Notes under the pieces: model-generated
Told to the model about the DNA's origin: nothing
Seen by the model: the letters and a program-made list of their open reading frames with translations, nothing else
The model's database searches: none
Assembly (NCBI GenBank): GCA_965221855.1
Contig: CBDCSV010000005.1
Span: forward strand, 186,001 to 250,000
DNA length: 64,000 bases
Origin: JAJDXO01 sp965221855
Lineage (GTDB): Bacteria; Pseudomonadota; Alphaproteobacteria; Rhodospirillales; UBA2165
Direction: 5' to 3'
Shown here: piece by piece, positions 62,234-64,000 of the stretch
Numbering within the stretch: position 1 is the first letter of the stretch
Layout of the letters: every line of letters starts with the position of its first letter
Position numbers and translations under genes: made by a program

Positions 62234-64000
62234 ATGCAGATGATCGGTCCCAGCCGGCTCCGCCCCGGCCAACCGAGCCCGGAGATCGTCCTGGAGGAAC
62301 TTCAGCGCAAGATTCTGTGGCTCTCCGCCTGGATGATCCACAACGCCAATCACCTTCGCCCCAACGAGGACGGCCTCAAGGTCGGCGGGCACCAAGCGTC
62401 CTGCGCGTCCATGGTGTCGATCATGACGGCGCTCTATTTCTCCGTGCTCCGGCCCGAGGACCGGGTCGCCGTGAAGCCCCACGCCGCGCCGGTGTTCCAT
62501 GCCATCCAATACCTGCTCGGCAATCAGAGCCTGAACAAGCTGGAGAACTTCCGCGCCTTCCGCGGCGCCCAGGCATATCCGTCCCGGACCAAGGACACCG
62601 ACGACGTGGATTTCTCGACCGGGTCGGTGGGGCTTGGGGCGGCGATGACCGCATTCGCCTCCATGATCCGGGATTACATCGGGGCCAAGGACTGGGGCCG
62701 CACGCTGAAACCGGGCCGGATGATCGCCCTGGTGGGCGATGCGGAACTGGACGAGGGCAATATCTACGAGTGCCTGCTCGAAGGATGGAAACACGGACTC
62801 CGCGACACGTGGTGGGTCATCGACTACAACCGCCAGAGCCTGGACGGAATCGTTCACGACGGGCTCTACAGCCGGATCGAGAAGACTTTCGCCGCGTTCG
62901 ACTGGGACGTGGTCACCCTGAAATACGGGGCGTTGCAGCGGGCCGCCTTCGCCGAGCCCGGCGGCGAAACGCTGCGCCGGTGGATCGACGACTGCCCCAA
63001 CCCCCTCTATTCGGCGCTGACCTATCAGGGCGGCGCCGCATGGCGGGAGCGGCTGCTCGACGACTTCTCGGGCAACGGGGAGGCCCTCGACCTCGTTTCC
63101 CGCCGGTCCGACGGGGAATTGGCCGAACTGATGGGAAACCTCGGCGGCCACTGCCTGCCGACCCTGATCGCTACCTTCGCCGCCATCGATCACGACCGTC
63201 CGGTGTGCTTAATCGCCTATACCATCAAGGGGTGGGGACTGCCGCTCGCCGGCCACAAGGATAACCATGCCGGCATTCTGACGCCGGATCAGATGGCCGG
63301 CTTCCGGAAGACCATGGGCATTCGGCCGGGGCATGAATGGGAACCCCGCGAGGGGATCGATATTTCGAAAGCCGATTTCGAGGCCTTCCTGGACGCGGTG
63401 CCGTTCAACGCGGGCGGCAATCGCCGCGCATCGGCAATACCCATCTCGGTTCCCGCGCTGCCCGAAACCGCGGCCGGCTCCGCCTCGACCCAGGAAGGGT
63501 TCGGCAGGATCCTCAACGAAATCGGCCGTTCCGATGAGCCTTATGCGGACCGGATCGTGACCCTGTCGCCGGATGTCAGCGTATCAACCAATCTCGGACC
63601 GTGGATCAACCGGCGGAATCTGTTCGCCGCGGAGACCATCGGCGACACCTTCCGCCAGGAAAAGGTGGTCAGCGGCCAAAAGTGGAGCTTCGATCCCGGC
63701 GGACAGCATATCGAATTGGGGATCGCCGAAAACAACCTGTTCCTCGCCTTGGCCGCCGCCGGGTTGTCCCATTCCCTGTTCGGCGAACGGCTGCTGCCTA
63801 TCGGCACTCTCTATGACCCGTTCATTGCCCGGGGGCTCGATGCGCTGAACTATGCCTGCTACCAGGATGCCCGCTTCCTGCTGGTGGCCACCCCGTCCGG
63901 GGTCACGCTGGCGCCGGAGGGGGGCGCCCACCAATCCATCGGCACACCGCTGATCGGCATGGCCCAGGACGGCCTGGCCGCATTCGAGCCCGCCTTCGTG
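62234..64000 (+). CDS. Thiamine-diphosphate E1 (AceE/MdeB-like) dehydrogenase, 3' end outside window
   Basis: The frame from ATG 62234 runs to the right edge without a stop (589 codons). LRPNEDGLKVGGHQASCASMVSIMTALYF, KPHAAPVFHAIQYLLGNQ and GRMIALVGDAELDEGNIYECLLEGWKHGLRDTWWVIDYNRQSLDG (GDxE...N site for Mg-thiamine diphosphate) match homodimeric E1 proteins like AceE and the MdeB of Pseudomonas putida, which lies beside an Lrp-type regulator (mdeR). An oxidative decarboxylase for pyruvate or 2-oxobutyrate is likely. The full length would be near 800-890 residues. Confidence 0.85.
   Translation, partial: MQMIGPSRLRPGQPSPEIVLEELQRKILWLSAWMIHNANHLRPNEDGLKVGGHQASCASMVSIMTALYFSVLRPEDRVAVKPHAAPVFHAIQYLLGNQSLNKLENFRAFRGAQAYPSRTKDTDDVDFSTGSVGLGAAMTAFASMIRDYIGAKDWGRTLKPGRMIALVGDAELDEGNIYECLLEGWKHGLRDTWWVIDYNRQSLDGIVHDGLYSRIEKTFAAFDWDVVTLKYGALQRAAFAEPGGETLRRWIDDCPNPLYSALTYQGGAAWRERLLDDFSGNGEALDLVSRRSDGELAELMGNLGGHCLPTLIATFAAIDHDRPVCLIAYTIKGWGLPLAGHKDNHAGILTPDQMAGFRKTMGIRPGHEWEPREGIDISKADFEAFLDAVPFNAGGNRRASAIPISVPALPETAAGSASTQEGFGRILNEIGRSDEPYADRIVTLSPDVSVSTNLGPWINRRNLFAAETIGDTFRQEKVVSGQKWSFDPGGQHIELGIAENNLFLALAAAGLSHSLFGERLLPIGTLYDPFIARGLDALNYACYQDARFLLVATPSGVTLAPEGGAHQSIGTPLIGMAQDGLAAFEPAFV

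Noticed and set aside
1..64000. CRISPR array, rRNA or tRNA genes
   Set aside because: No regularly spaced repeats and no recognisable rRNA or tRNA segments were found by eye; a tRNAscan run would be decisive.

Overview
The window is GC-rich chromosomal DNA from an alphaproteobacterium, most likely a Rhodospirillales-like lineage. This rests on a GcrA-family cell-cycle regulator, an alphaproteobacterial/plant-type glutamate-cysteine ligase, the divergent xseA/purD pair and a compact lipid A block (msbA, DUF374 acyltransferase, waaA, lpxK, lpxL). Genus and species cannot be read from the sequence. No rRNA, tRNA or CRISPR array was recognised.

Layout. 1-8.4 kb: the end of tldD, a flavin reductase, an AT-rich two-gene islet (zinc-ribbon/DUF4145 protein and secreted ClpP-fold protein), then gshA, rsmE, ubiA, a CBS protein and a flavin monooxygenase. 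8.5-17.7 kb: a quinone reductase, an intact IS256 element with an 8-bp target duplication, a DUF2189 membrane protein, an acyl-CoA dehydrogenase/ligase pair, ubiD and tldE (pmbA). 17.7-28.7 kb: lipid A export and assembly, an M23 peptidase, xseA, a purD with an unusual membrane tail, an SH3 protein and gcrA. 29-37.5 kb: a vanadium-haloperoxidase-like gene broken by a TAA, a porin, a Nudix hydrolase, secreted lectin-like and EF-hand proteins, gluQRS, an esterase, a Tat-exported SDR and others. 37.5-56.5 kb: accessory metabolism and regulators around rpsD, with three IS630-family insertions and a TRAP transporter operon. 56.5-64 kb: an arsR-GAPDH-arsJ arsenate operon, an SMP-30 protein, a CbiE-like methylase, a Bcp peroxiredoxin with an in-frame TGA, an Lrp regulator and the start of a thiamine-diphosphate E1 gene.

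Most notable: (1) the Bcp-type peroxiredoxin at 61109-61579 has TGA exactly at its peroxidatic cysteine codon, followed by a hairpin that fits a bacterial SECIS element, so it is a strong selenoprotein candidate. (2) All three IS630-family elements sit in CTAG sites that are the TAG stop codons of host genes, and element ends beginning with G and ending with C rebuild the stop each time; one transposase copy also ends on the target TAG. (3) PurD carries a C-terminal tail with two predicted membrane helices. (4) Several regulators have clear operator palindromes beside them (ArsR, MarR, Lrp and the TRAP operon).

Functional links: msbA to lpxL build and export lipid A; arsR, GAPDH and arsJ form an arsenate detoxification unit; dctP, dctQ and dctM form one transporter; MarR with the Rieske oxygenase and AraC with the SDR look like regulator/target pairs, the latter now separated by an insertion sequence.
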